Source: Ornithodoros turicata (lineage: Eukaryota > Arthropoda > Arachnida > Ixodida > Argasidae). From it: a stretch of 64,000 nt of DNA. The notes below the pieces were generated by a model, which saw nothing but the letters and a program-made list of their open reading frames with translations, was not told the DNA's origin and did not search any database. Shown here piece after piece: positions 1 through 10,900 of this stretch (position 1 is the first letter of the stretch; every line of letters begins with the position of its first letter). The stretch lies in contig NC_088201.1 in assembly GCF_037126465.1 (NCBI RefSeq), positions 193,032,031-193,096,030 on the forward strand, written 5' to 3'. The translations under genes and the position numbers were made by a program.

Positions 1-1326
1 TAGACTGGAGTAAGCGGGGGCTTCACGTGGTCCGCACGGATGAACACGTGGGAAGACTTGTTCAGGTCGGGGTGCACGAATATCTTCCTGTACAAAGATT
101 GCCGAGGCGGAGCCGGTTGGATGGTGCGGAAGTGATCCCTGAGTTGTCTGGCGAAGTCGTCACCCGCGGGAGGGTGCCTAGAAGGGTGCTCCAAGAAATC
201 GCCAGGTAACCGTAATGGACAGCCGAAGACTAATTCAGCGGAGCTGCACTTAAGGTCCTGCTTAAGGGAGGACCTGAGGCCAAGGATGACCCAAGGGAGG
301 TGGTCGACCCAGTTGGTGGAGTCGGGGCGCGCGCAGATGGCGGCTTTCAGTTGCCTGTGTAGCCGCTCAACCATCCCATTTGCCGCAGGGTGGTAAGCGG
401 TGGTCGTGATGTGCTGTGCATCAATAGCAGCAAGGAGGGATGAGAAGCTGCGTGAGGTGAATTGCCTGCCCTTGTCTGTAGTGACGATTGCAGGGCAGCC
501 GAAACGAGCGACCCAGGCAAGAAGGAAGGCGCGACCGACGGTGTCAGCGGTTATGTCGGGGATGGGGACGACCTCTGGCCCGCGCGTGAATCGATCGGCT
601 GCCGTGAGAAGGTATCGGCAGCCATGAGAGATGGGCAGTGGGCCGACTAAATCGAGGTGAAGATGGTGGAAGCGGCCGGCTGGGGTCGGAAACGGCCGAA
701 TAGGCGTCCTTGTGTGGCGCTGCACTTTCGACCGCTGACAAGCGATGCAGGACTGGGTCCACCTGCGGATGTCCCTGTTGATTCCCGGCCAGACGTAACG
801 ATCGGCGATGGCCTTATGCGTCGCGCGCACGCCGCAAGTCGTGGAATTGCAAGTCGAGCAATGTCGTGGTATTCGGCGAATATCTTGCGTCACAAAGGCT
901 CGGGGACGAATGGTCGAGGTCGGGGCGTGGACACATCACACAAAAGGGGATCGTCCAAGCCGGGTAGGTAGACGGGCTTGAGCTGCAGAGACGATGCGCC
1001 GGCTAGGTGGTCCTTTACTTCTGCGTCCTGTGCTTGGGCTTTCAAAAGCTGGGCGGCATTCACAGGAGAGGGCAGGAACGGGATGGCGTGGATGCGCGTA
1101 AGGGCATCAGCTGCCGAATTGTCAACACCTGGAATGTGGCGAACGTCCGTGGAGTACACGCCAGATGACGCCAGCTGGCGGGTTTCGCGTTCGGAGTAGC
1201 CGGAATGGTTGCCGATGAATGCGAACGTCAGCGGCTTGTGATCAGTGAGTACGTGGAATGCACATCCAGCCAGTAGATAACGGTAGTGCTTCACAGCAGC
1301 GTAGACGGCAAGAAGCTCGCGGCCGA
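1..1326 (-). pseudogene. pol: Gypsy pol 3' part: RNase H remainder and integrase, broken
   Basis: The RNase H continuation (GRELLAVYAAVKHYR, then TDHKPL) begins beside the inserted element at 1326 and runs to about 890. An in-frame TGA near 888-890 follows FVPEPL, and a frameshift lies near 830-850 before GVRATHKAIADRYVWPG. From about 810 to base 1 one frame is open. It contains the CIAC half of the zinc-binding N-terminus, then the DDE core: D in HLDLVG (about 653), D in TTDKGRQF (about 485) and E in ANGMVERLHRQ (about 370). The C-terminal segment ends beyond the window. The TGA sits where the family usually has CGA (Arg), which fits C-to-T decay at a CpG. Integrase would insert the cDNA; this copy cannot make a full Pol. 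Confidence 0.9.
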
Positions 1327-1374
1327 CCCTATTGGAAATTCCTACTTGACTCCATATGGTATTATGACACCAGG

Positions 1375-1570
1375 TCCTACATGATGAAGGAACCTACATA
1401 CAAATAGGATCCTGTTTAATTGTGGGTCCTACATGCAAATGCGATCCTACATATAAACAGGATCCTATTTGGTTGTGGGACCTACATGCAAATGCGATCC
1501 TACATATTAACAGGATCCTATTTGATTGTGGGACCTACGTTGGGTCCTACATGCAAATAGGTTCAAGTCT
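1375..1570. repeat. Left subterminal array of GGATCCTAC-type motifs
   Basis: Short units such as GGTCCTACATGCAAAT, GCGATCCTACATAT and AACAGGATCCTATTTG recur about every 20-50 bp. They share GATCCTA(C/T) with the opposite end of the same element. Such iterated subterminal motifs are the usual kind of transposase-binding region in DNA transposons; that role is inferred here. Confidence 0.8.
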
Positions 1571-2479
1571 CTCGTTGTGATCCCGTATAATTTGTGCACC
1601 CTATTGTGCTGTGTATATTAGGAAATAACAAATCATGCAGCTTCTATTTTTTATTTTTTATTGATATCGTTCATCATCCCTGTGACATGTCTGTTGAACA
1701 ATCACACTCTTGCCTGATGTACAGCGTCTTCAACACCTTTACAGATCATGCTAGATGACAGCTCTAAGATATATTTCTTGTAGGCATCTGAAACAATAAA
1801 GTGAGTTAGGAAGCTAGATTTAACAAGGGATAATACATTATGTGTCACATAAAATATGCCAAAACTCGTGCACAGGTTAACCAGACTTCCCACATATGCT
1901 GTTACTTGAGGTCCAAAGACAATGGCTTTGTTTGTTAGCAGTAAGATCAATTAACTATGACAACTGGGGCTACAGCAAGGGTGTCAGTAAGGCATTACCA
2001 GAACAGGGTGAAAACAATGCACGTTGAGTTATAATATCCGCAACTATTTACATTCTGTCATATTCCTTCCACACTCGGGGAAAATATGCATGACACAAGC
2101 TGAGTTATTATGAATTAATAACCAAAAAAGGAAGATCTGTATCTTTAGAGCACCGGTACCCTGTAGCAGGGCCGCAGAAGCATCACACATGATATCAACC
2201 TGATGTTAAGTGATGATACAGGTTAACCAACAGGGTAAGAGCACAAGATTACAGATGGAGGATAAGGAAATAGGTAACAATAGGGTAATAATCGCACTGA
2301 GCGGATAAAGTTATAGGAACCCACACGCTAGGAAGAATACAAAGCAAAAGGTGCACGAAACATGGCATTACATGCACACAACTAACCTTCAATTCACGAA
2401 ATCCAACAGCTTTCGGTCTTCCAAGGTACACACACAGAAACAGGTCCAGATACCACTAGTAAGGCATGAAATACAGTCA

Positions 2480-3500
2480 CAGCACTGCGGGGCACCAAAA
2501 CCACCAAAACTACGACGAAAGACGCTTCCCGAACGAGAGCTCTCTGGACATGCGTCCGAACGCTTCTATGATTTCCCTTCCAAATGAGCTGGAGAAATTC
2601 CAAGCTCCAACGGCGCCACCTGGCTGTAACGGCTCTCTCCACCATGCTCTCCTCGCGCTACATCCAGAAAGCAGAAAGTCGCGCGTACGGGTGACCAGTG
2701 CCATTGGAAAGAGGACGTTTTTCCCGTCAAAATAAGTCTTCAATCACATTTCTACGCCAACAAACAACCGACATCGAAAAAAATGCCCCAGCCCCATGTA
2801 TAACGAGCCGCTTTTGCCATGTTTGTCCTCACTCGAGAATGGAGAGAGATAAAAAGATCCCGCAAGTTTCTAGCCGTTCGGTGTTCGGAGTGCACGAATC
2901 CATTAATAGGTGATTCAGATCTCCCACAGGGTTCAAACCTAAAAACAGGGACGAAGGTGCGCAGAAGGAGAGTCAGCCTAAGGAATTTCGGGAATAACGC
3001 CATAACCTGTAGTAAATAGACGGAAGGTGCGAATTGAAAAGTTGTAGAGCAAAGAACGAAGAACACGCATGCAAAATTTCCAGTAAATTGGACGTTAGGT
3101 AAGCGAGATTACGGCACTAAAGGAACGGCACCCACGGAAGCGTCTCCGAGCGGCGTCAGCCAGACTTGCTGGCGCCAGTGCCATGACCCTCCAACTGCAA
3201 AGCCCATATCTGGGGAACGGAGAGTCTCGCGCTTACGGGATTAAAGCGGTTGGAAAGAGCACGTCAAGAGCTTCAAAACTATGTCAAACACGACTCTGTA
3301 GGTGCGATGGAAACGGTTTTAGGGGAAAAACAGCCGGCAGTCCCATGTATTGGGAGGAGTGTAAACACGGAAACCGGTAGCTCGAGAACCAGAAGACTTT
3401 GACAGCTGTAGTAAATTTTGCCACGTTCACCGAGTTGAGGCGAGTACATTCTAGAAAGATGAAAACTGTCCGACGAGGGCTTCCGTCCGAAAAAGGGCAT
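2480..3500. repeat. Possible diverged tandem duplication, ~550-bp period
   Basis: The stretch near 2675-2790 (GAAAGTCGCGCGTACGGG, then TTGGAAAGAGGACGT, then CCCCATGTAT) has a matching series near 3220-3350 (GAGAGTCTCGCGCTTACGGG, then TTGGAAAGAGCACGT, then TCCCATGTAT) about 550 bp downstream in the same order. The match is interrupted and diverged. No protein is recognised in any frame. Confidence 0.4.
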
Positions 3501-4239
3501 CAAAGCTTAAAAAAACAGAGTTACGAACGCGTCTCTGCCCACAACCCCCGAACCGCTAAAGACCGACTCATGGTTCCATTTGACCGATCGTAGAGCGACT
3601 CAAGTCCTACTAGGACGGAAATTCTGGCGTCGACATGACCACCGGGGCGGATGTTACGGAGCTCCGAATGTATCGGAAGTGCAGACGGAGGCCTGGAATT
3701 TTCAAGTATCTCGACTACTCTTAGGATTTCCTGCGAGCCGTGAGAGTGCACGTGAAGGCGAAGGATTGGGGAATCCGTCACAACAAGCCACGTCCTGATA
3801 GAACCGGTTTAGTCGTAGAAATTAGACCGAAAACCCCATCGACACCGCAATGTCGCTCGATGGGGTTCAACCGCCACCTCGACCTGTTGCGCACTGTTGT
3901 CGAAGTTTGTGCTTAAATAGTACTCAAAGGAATGCACGCATCATTGTATGCTTGATGTTTCGTCGACTAGTAATGGGCATACTCTATGCATGTTCCATAA
4001 ATGAATGCAACCAGTCCATTCAGTTGTTTTCAACCTAAAAAAATATATTCATTTGCAGTGGTTCTAATAGAATTCGCACTTGATAACCTGCCGTATGTGT
4101 GCGCGTTGGCAAACATGATTGAATATGACTAGTTCGTTCTGGGCCCCTGTTTTGAAGGAATCAAATAATGTTTGTTGCTGTGTTAATATATCACTTCCAT
4201 ATCTGAAAATAATTCCCCACGTCCTCCCCACATGATACC

Positions 4240-4545
4240 AAACAGGCCACGTAAGATCTCCCATAGCTCCTTTTTGATGCCTTGTAGGATCCTACAAGTC
4301 TGCTACGTAGCCGGATATAGGCGATGTAGTGTCCTACAACTCTCCTATATTGCCGAATATGGGACAAGTAGGACACCACAACTCTCCTACATAGCCTAAT
4401 ATGAGACATGTAGGATCCTATGACTCACCTATATGTGAATTAATATAGGACATGTAGGATCCCACAACTTTCCCACATGATACAAAATAGGACATAAAGG
4501 ATCCTACATCAATTTGTATAGGATAAATAGGATCGCATACAACCT
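4240..4545. repeat. Right subterminal array of TAGGATCCTACA motifs
   Basis: At least five units of the form (A/G)TAGGATCCTAC(A/G) or near variants alternate with CTCCTATAT-type spacers (4285-4520). They mirror the array at the other end of the element. GTAGGATCCTAC is a perfect 12-bp palindrome. Confidence 0.8.
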
Positions 4546-4568
4546 ATTTGGCTTTTTTTCAACAGGGG

Positions 4569-5873
4569 AACGTGCTGTAGCGTGCCTCAGCGGGCTTGAG
4601 GCGGCGGGAGAAGAAACCGAGCGGCCGCCACTCGCCGTCAGCAAACTGTTGCAGAACAGCACCAACGGATGTGGTCGAAGCGTCCGTCATCAGGCGTGTT
4701 GGGGCAGATGGAATCGGATGAACGAGCAAAGTTGCGCTCACCAAAGCTTGTTTTGCCGCCTGAAAGGAACTCTCTGCTTCCGGAGACCAGGATAACGGGG
4801 AAGTGGATGGTGTCGGTGCCCTTAGGAGGTCGGTGAGGGGATGTAGGACGAATGCGCAGCGGGGAATGAAACGACGGTGGAAATTGAGCAAGCCCAAGAA
4901 CTGGCGGAGCTGTCGGACTGTTTGCGGGCGCGGGAAATAGCGGACGGCTTGACTTTTCGACTCCAGCGGGCGTATGCCGTGCTGGTCGATGTGATGGCCA
5001 AGGAACTGGGCTTCGCTTTGTCCGAAACTACACTTCTTTAATCACCAGGCCATGCTCTTGAAGGCATGTGAACACTTGGCCGAGATGATCGACGTGTTCT
5101 TGCTGGGAGGCGCTTGCAATAAGGAGATCGTCTATGTATGCATAGACGAATGGCAATCCCCGTAGCACGTCATTGATGAACCGCTGGAAGCTTTGCGCTG
5201 CATTGCGCAGGCCGAATGGCATTCTCACGAATTCATATAGCCCAAAGGGTGTAATAACGGCGGTCTTCGGGATGTCGGGCGGGTGCACAGGGATCTGGTG
5301 ATAAGCCTTAACCAAATCCAGGGTGGTAAATACTGTGCAGCCCGCAAGATCAGCCGTAAAATCGTGAATATGGGGCAGCGGGTACCTGTCCGGTGTTGTC
5401 TTGGTGTTGAGGGCTCTATAATCCCCGCACGGCCTCCAGTCACCTGGGTCTTTCTTCGGTACCATGTGTAATGGTGATGCCCAACTACTGGAGGACGGGC
5501 GGATGATGCCCAGGTCCAACATATGCTCAAACTCTCGTTTGGCTATGGCAAGACGAGTACCGTGGAGCCGGCGGTAGCGAGAAGAGACGGGAAGGCCGGT
5601 GGTAGCGATGTGGTGTGTCACGTTGTGTTTGACTTGGGCCTTCAGATTACAGGGCTTCGTAATGTCCGGGAACTCGTCCAGGAGCAGGGTGTATGGCGAA
5701 GGAGGACGAAGCGCGCGGATACCGGTCGGAGCTTGCGGAGACGAGGCACCTGTCACCTGAAGCGTAGTGGTGCTGTCACATAAGCGGCGTTGGCGGACAT
5801 TAGCGGCAAGGTTGAAGAATGCCAAGAAATCTGCGCCTAGTATGGGTTGCGTGACGTCGGCAATAACGAACAC
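4569..5873 (-). pseudogene. pol: Gypsy pol: reverse transcriptase and start of RNase H, frameshifted
   Basis: The frame 5873-5028 shows the protease tail (PILGADF), the RT fingers and palm ([51 protein letters not shown]) and the catalytic box YIDDLL. After HGLVIK one extra base near 5033 shifts the frame to a stop. The other frame then continues from KCSFGQSEA through the thumb (FLGLLNFHRRFIP) into the RNase H start (TDASTTSVGAVLQQ) and is cut at ARYSTF by the nested element. RT would copy the element RNA into cDNA in the particle. The catalytic Asp pair is intact, so the lesion is the frameshift, not the active site. Confidence 0.92.
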
Positions 5874-6200
5874 CCAGCGGAAAGTTCGCCTCAGTCAAAG
5901 GTCGAGCGTTAAAGAGCGTAGCCCATACGTCTTGATCGCTGTGTCATTTGCGGCTTGAAGGTTTGAGCCGGAGTGGGAACGGCGACGATCAGCAGCAGAC
6001 GCTGGAATTACGCTGAACTCAGCGCCAGTGTTGACCAGAAAACGATAGCCCGCGATGCGGTCGCGTATAGTGAAGAGGCGGCTGGGAGTAGGGCCGGGAT
6101 CGCCTGCCGCCATCAGTGATCGGCCCGTTGGTTTTCCTGCCAAGCGCAGGGTGGGACGCAACGTTGAGCTCTGTGTCGAAAACGATGATGGTACCAGCAA
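5874..6200 (-). pseudogene. pol: Gypsy aspartic protease region with D-to-N active site
   Basis: The minus-strand frame contains RLFTIRDRIAGYRFLVNTGAEFSVIPAS. Retroviral-type proteases carry D-T/S-G at this position (usually LVDTGAE in this group); here the codon is AAC, giving N-T-G, which should abolish catalysis. The frame stops at 5895, and the downstream protease end and RT are in another frame, so a frameshift lies near 5875-5900. The segment overlaps the end of gag, as expected for a shifted gag-pol join. Confidence 0.85.
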
Positions 6201-6940
6201 AGCCGGTTAGCGGCCTGGGGTTCTTGAGAAGGAGTCGGTGATGAGCGGCGGCGGGATCGGGGAGCGGAACGGCTACGGCGCCGAGGACCGGCAGCCGTAA
6301 GAGACTGCAAGGCATCAGTGAGCTGTTGAAGCTGGAGCTCAATGCGGTCCAAGCGCGGAGACTGCTCCGAGGTGGCTGCGGCCATAATGGACGGCCAAGG
6401 GGGCTCTGAGTAATCCGCAATCCGGTCAGCCAACGTGGCCAGTCGGTCAAGGGATAAATCTTCCGACCCTGCCAAAACCACACGCATCGCTTGCGGAAGT
6501 CTTTGAAAGAACAGCTCTCTCAAGATGGGTTGCTGTGCTTCGGTAGCGGAATCGCCGAGGAGTTGTTTCATGCGATGGAGCATATGCGATGGCTTTCGGT
6601 CGCCCAAGTCTTCGTCAGACAGTAGCTGCTGGAGTTTAGCGCGTGCGGACACTTCCATTCTGTCCAAGATGGCGGTCTTCAGAACGTCGTATGCCTGATC
6701 GAGCTGAACTGCGACGAGGACATCGTCCAGTTCTGCCGCAACTTCCGGAGGAAGACCAACCAGAACGTGAAAATACTTTGACTGTTGGGACTCGATATGT
6801 CGAAGCTGAAATTGGGCCTCGACCTGTCTGAACCAAGACCGCGGGTTCTGGCGCCAAAAAGGGGGCAACCGCAGCGTAGCGGTCGTCGAAATAGGCGGAT
6901 CATCGGCGCTGGAGGAATGATTGCCTGAGGGTGAAGCCAT
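6113..6940 (-). CDS. gag: Gypsy Gag polyprotein, CsRn1-type
   Basis: An open frame of about 275 codons. I chose the ATG at 6940 (MASPSGN); the frame extends upstream only through a TTG inside the primer-binding site. The motif LPPFWRQNPRSWFRQVEAQF near the N-terminus is the capsid signature of this Gypsy group, followed by the helical capsid region (LQQLLSDEDLGDRKPS, LRELFFQRLP). An Arg/Ser-rich stretch precedes a zinc knuckle, LCWYHHRFRHRAQRCVPPC, with C-x2-H-x9-C-x3-C spacing rather than the retroviral CCHC. Gag would assemble the particle and bind element RNA. This is the only uninterrupted frame of the element. Confidence 0.9.
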   Translation of the reverse strand: MASPSGNHSSSADDPPISTTATLRLPPFWRQNPRSWFRQVEAQFQLRHIESQQSKYFHVLVGLPPEVAAELDDVLVAVQLDQAYDVLKTAILDRMEVSARAKLQQLLSDEDLGDRKPSHMLHRMKQLLGDSATEAQQPILRELFFQRLPQAMRVVLAGSEDLSLDRLATLADRIADYSEPPWPSIMAAATSEQSPRLDRIELQLQQLTDALQSLTAAGPRRRSRSAPRSRRRSSPTPSQEPQAANRLCWYHHRFRHRAQRCVPPCAWQENQRADH

Positions 6941-6963
6941 CGACTCAGGCAAAGGCTGCGTAT

Positions 6964-6981
6964 GTTCGACGTGGGTCACCA
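6964..6981 (-). promoter_or_regulatory. Primer-binding site resembling the tRNA-Trp 3' end
   Basis: Two bases inside the LTR boundary the minus strand reads TGGTGACCC then ACGTCGAAC. TGGTGACCC matches the complement of a tRNA-Trp 3' end (TGGTGACCCCGACGT), after which the match slips by about one base. tRNA-Trp priming is known for CsRn1-type Gypsy elements. Confidence 0.65.
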
Positions 6982-6983
6982 AA

Positions 6984-7174
6984 TGAGGCAGGCAACGCGG
7001 AGGGAGAAGAAAGGACTACCGCAGCCTGCGAAGGTTTGGAAACAACTGAATGTTTATTGTCGCCCCTCGCGCTCGCCTTAGCTGAGCGCTCGTCGTCATC
7101 TTTAGATAGCTGCGCTACAATGCAAAAACACCCACCAACCATGGCTTCCAGCCAAGCAGGTAGGCAGTCAGACA
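6984..7174 (-). repeat. Gypsy 5' LTR (about 191 bp)
   Basis: On the minus strand the segment starts TGTCTGACTGCC and ends GCCTGCCTCA, i.e. TG...CA ends, directly before the primer-binding site. It holds a possible polyadenylation signal (AATAAA near 7050). The outer boundary is inferred from the TG start because the partner LTR is outside the window. Confidence 0.65.
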
Positions 7175-7942
7175 TGCCCAAGCCTGCCTGATCACTAGCT
7201 ATGAGGTGCTCTTACACGCATGGGCAGGGGTTGTAGATCATCTCTACTTGCTCTGTTGCAACTGCTTTTTCTATAATTGTTTGGTGAGAATAACACATTC
7301 CATAGGGCACAGCAAATAATTCTAGGTTACATAATTTAAAAAAAGTAAAATTATTTGCAATACCACAACAAAACGTGTGGTCTGCAACAACAACAACAAA
7401 TAAGTTAATGATAATGAATGGGGAAATTCGCCTGTGGTCTGCAAAAATTCATCACTTCTGCGAGATTTCTGTGAATCGTGTAAAGTTAAGGGCTTTCAAT
7501 AACAACTACCGATACATTAATATGAATACAGGAGAGCCACATATAAAAGTTTATTCTTATTGGCACGCAGTACTCACCATAATTACTTGATGCAAAGAAG
7601 GATCATTGTGTCTGCCTATGTTCACATTTCATTTTAGTAAATTTTAAACCAATTGGTCTCTCTTGTCCCCTTGCTTAAGGCAGAAGAAAGAATTTACTGC
7701 GTAAAGAATAAGAGATAAATAATACTCAAGATCTTACCACCACCGAAATCGTGGATCAGAGAATGGGAATGAGGCTGCAGTATAAGGTGTGCAACATGTT
7801 TTTTTTTTCTGTTTTCAATTGTGTTAATTTTGTTGTAAGATTTTGGAATTTGTGGTGTATTTCACCCATAAGTGTCAGTAAGGAAAACTTTTATTACTTC
7901 GCTACTCTGTATATAATGTTTTACAAACTGCAAAATGTCTAC
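7175..7942. other. AT-rich gap between Gypsy and the transposase gene
   Basis: I see no gene here. The 3' exon(s) expected for the transposase gene at 7943-12515 are not recognisable in this stretch, so that end was lost, diverged or displaced. Confidence 0.5.
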
Positions 7943-10900
7943 CTTCTCTGAGCCATTGCCGTGGTTCAGAAAGTGCGCCGTGGTAGCAAATCGGGTACAA
8001 CGGGTTGTCGTGCTCATGGATGTCAACAATGTGGTTAACTGCTGACACCCACTTTGCAAGACATAGGTCCCCATCATCCCCGCTTGTACGCGGACACCGA
8101 TACGCATGTCTCGTCAAGCTATCAATCCAGAGCTGCACAACTTGGTGTTTCGTTGAGCGACTGAGAGCCAAGAGCTTTTTCTTGACTCCTGTTGGATGTT
8201 ATCACGTGTGACATAAAACTCCCTCCAGAAAATTACACCACTCACCTTTGACAACATGCCACACATCAAATCTGTGCTTTATGTGTGGGCACAGTCGCCT
8301 TAGCATGGCTTTGATGCCAGAATGGCGGTCAGTGACCAGGGTGTCCACAGTCATGTCATGTACCTCGAGAAAGGCGAGGCATTTCTGTAGACCATAGGCT
8401 TCCATTGCATTGCTCCTGCTGACCTCAGTAGACTGCATAGGAGGAAAGGTCAGGGTCAGACATTGTATGTGAGGCACTACAACGAATTGCCATACTATTA
8501 ATGAGATACTTTTGTGAGTAATGCGGCAAGTAATTTATTAATTTTTCCAAGCAATTTGTGAATAATTTCATTACGAGTGAATACTCTGTAATAGATAGTA
8601 ATTAATCGTTTTGACTAAGCTTGATTTATAGACAGTCTTTCCTGTCGTCCATGCTATTGCACTACAATAAGTGATGGTCACTGAATGTAGCATTTCATAT
8701 GTGCATTCTAAGTTTTGCCTGGGGGCACTTTAGTCTCGTCCTACTACAGCCTGCTGTATCCACACTTCACATTAGACAATCAAGTAGGCAAAAGCGAGTC
8801 ACTTTTGAATTCCCAAATTAGAATGTAACATGACCAAGCTCTTCTATTGTAGGCGCTTTTTTATCCATGATAACTTTTGTCACAAAACTTTTCTGGTGTC
8901 CACAAAACAACTTGAGGTACCTTAACCAACTCGAAGTGCACGATACGGTTGGCTGCAGTCTCCAGAAGCGTGTAGGTGCCATACAATGCAGTGTGGCCGG
9001 GTGAGTCGCACCTGCCATCCCCGGCAAGGGTCAGGGGCAGTGGCCGAAGCTGGTGAAGGATCTCTGCTTGTCTCATGAGGTAGACCTAAAAACATTTTCG
9101 GATGAGTGCAAATTGAGGAACCCTGGGTACACTTGGTAGATGACCCATGATTGTCAGAGAAATAGTGGTAAAGCCAAAACCGTACTAGACTGCCTGCCCT
9201 ACAGCATTGCATTTGCAATTGATTGAAGCACCTCCAAAGGAGGTTCTTACTATACGATCATAGCACAATCACAGAAAAATAGTTGTTCTTTCTACTTTTT
9301 ACTTTGACTATTTCCTGAGGGAACTCAAGGCACAGCCAATAATCTAAGCAGCAGGAAAAATCAGGGCCATACACTCAACGCAAACATATCACGTGCCCCT
9401 TTTATCCCACTCTGTGGGGCATGTCACAGCAAAGTCATACGTCACGTCACAGGACTCACATCATTCACAGCAGGAAAGAGGTGCTCCTTCTGCGTTAGAA
9501 AGTACTGATACATTGTAAGTGTTGCCATCTTCATAAGCTCAAACATCCTAAACGCTTTTGAGATGTTCACAGCTGAGAAGAGCAGACCAGGACGTTCCCC
9601 AGTGGTCGGCCCCCCAGCCAAGGTTGGCTGTGCCAAGACCGTTCCCTCCCACACTTGCAACGCATGACAGCTTTCAAGCATGTCCCCCTTGTTGTGGTGT
9701 TGATGTCAACATCATCGTTCCCACAATAGGGGCACTGGGTTAGCAGCTCTTTCAAACTGGATTCTGCCACCAGGAAAAATCGCTAATCTGGATTTGGTCT
9801 GGAAAGCCAACCAAAATTTTTAATTCTTAGATTATTATGCAACCAGCGTCTTGAACAAGCTTTGAGAAATATTTCAAAATATTTCACTTACGTTTGATGC
9901 CCACGAGATTTTGAAAGCCCTCGTGGTTGCAACATCTTGTCTGCTTCACTGCAAGAAAAGAAAACAAATTCTCAAAGTTTCTATTTACCTCATGATCTCA
10001 AGCTTACTCTTCAGTGTCTGAGCTTTCTGCGGTTTCAGACAACTGGAATCTCACATCCTTTGGGTCGGGTGGGCTGTACGCACAAGTGAAACAGATTAAT
10101 TTGCCTTCATCACAAGCGCTTTTCATCACTGCTGAGACAATGCCACAGTGTCATTTTTATGTACACCAATCCAAACAGAGTTCCCAGAAATAACAACAAA
10201 GCTGAATACATGTTGAAAAAGAAAATACTGCCCATACCATGTGGACACATCCGTCGTGTCTAAGTCCACAGGCACTGGAGTAGAGGTACGGCCACCAGGC
10301 GGTGACGTCGAAAGGCTAGCATGCTCCAGTGGGACAACACAAAGCTGTGCTGCGTCATCATGTGGCAGCAAAGCCTCTGCTAAAGAAACAGCTGCGCCTT
10401 TGTCTCCACTGGTTTCTAGACACTCTGCTGCAACTTGTGAGGATGTAAAGGAGAGTGCACCAGTGGGTGGGAAGGTTATAGCTGTCTGAGTTCCCCTGCT
10501 TGGCATAAGGATGCCTGTTTGAGTGGCTGCATACACACAAGTGAAAAACATACATGGTTAAAAAAGGATGAAACGAATGCATGTTGAGCTCATGTTTCTC
10601 ACAAAGTTCTTTGAAAGCTTACACAGCAGTTAATTTGGTTCAATGTCACTACTGCTTCTTTATAATAAGTGCAACAGTGTTTTGGCTTATAACTTCATAT
10701 ACTCATGACGGAATTCTCCACCTGACCAGTTAGGCAATATGACGGAAGCAACCAAAGTATTCATTACGTATAGTTACACTGCATAACAAACACAAACATA
10801 TTTGTGAAGCACAATACATTTTGAAGCATAATTACCAAGTGTTGCAGTGGGAACAGCTGTCTGTGTTTTCTCATTTGCCGTCTTTCCACCCTTCAAGCGT

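Larger units (their letters stand above)
1327..4568. mobile_element. Non-autonomous DNA element inserted in the Gypsy RNase H
   Basis: The Gypsy reading frame stops at 4569 (ARYSTF) and resumes at 1326 (GRELLAVY), so 1327-4568 is an insertion. The two ends are imperfect inverted repeats: CCCTATTGGAAA at the left, and CCCTGTTGAAAA read inward from the right. The flanks share GA (1325-1326 and 4569-4570), a possible 2-bp target duplication; removing the insert and one GA restores the Gypsy frame. Both ends carry arrays of the palindrome-like motif GTAGGATCCTAC. No transposase is recognisable inside. The superfamily is not clear: CCCT at the outer end and a 2-bp duplication do not fit hAT, Tc1/mariner or piggyBac. 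Confidence 0.85.
1..7174 (-). mobile_element. Gypsy/Ty3 LTR retrotransposon (CsRn1-like), 5' LTR to integrase, interrupted
   Basis: Reading leftwards on the minus strand the order is LTR (7174-6984), tRNA-Trp-like primer site, gag (6940-6113), protease, reverse transcriptase, RNase H and integrase, with the integrase continuing past base 1. This is the domain order of Ty3/Gypsy elements. A gag ending in a CHCC knuckle and a tRNA-Trp primer site are features known for the CsRn1 group, so that placement is inferred. A DNA element occupies 1327-4568, so about 3.9 kb of Gypsy sequence is visible. Several frameshifts, an in-frame TGA in the integrase N-terminus and a substituted protease catalytic residue make this copy non-functional. 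The 3' LTR lies outside the window, so LTR divergence cannot be used to date it. Confidence 0.93.
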
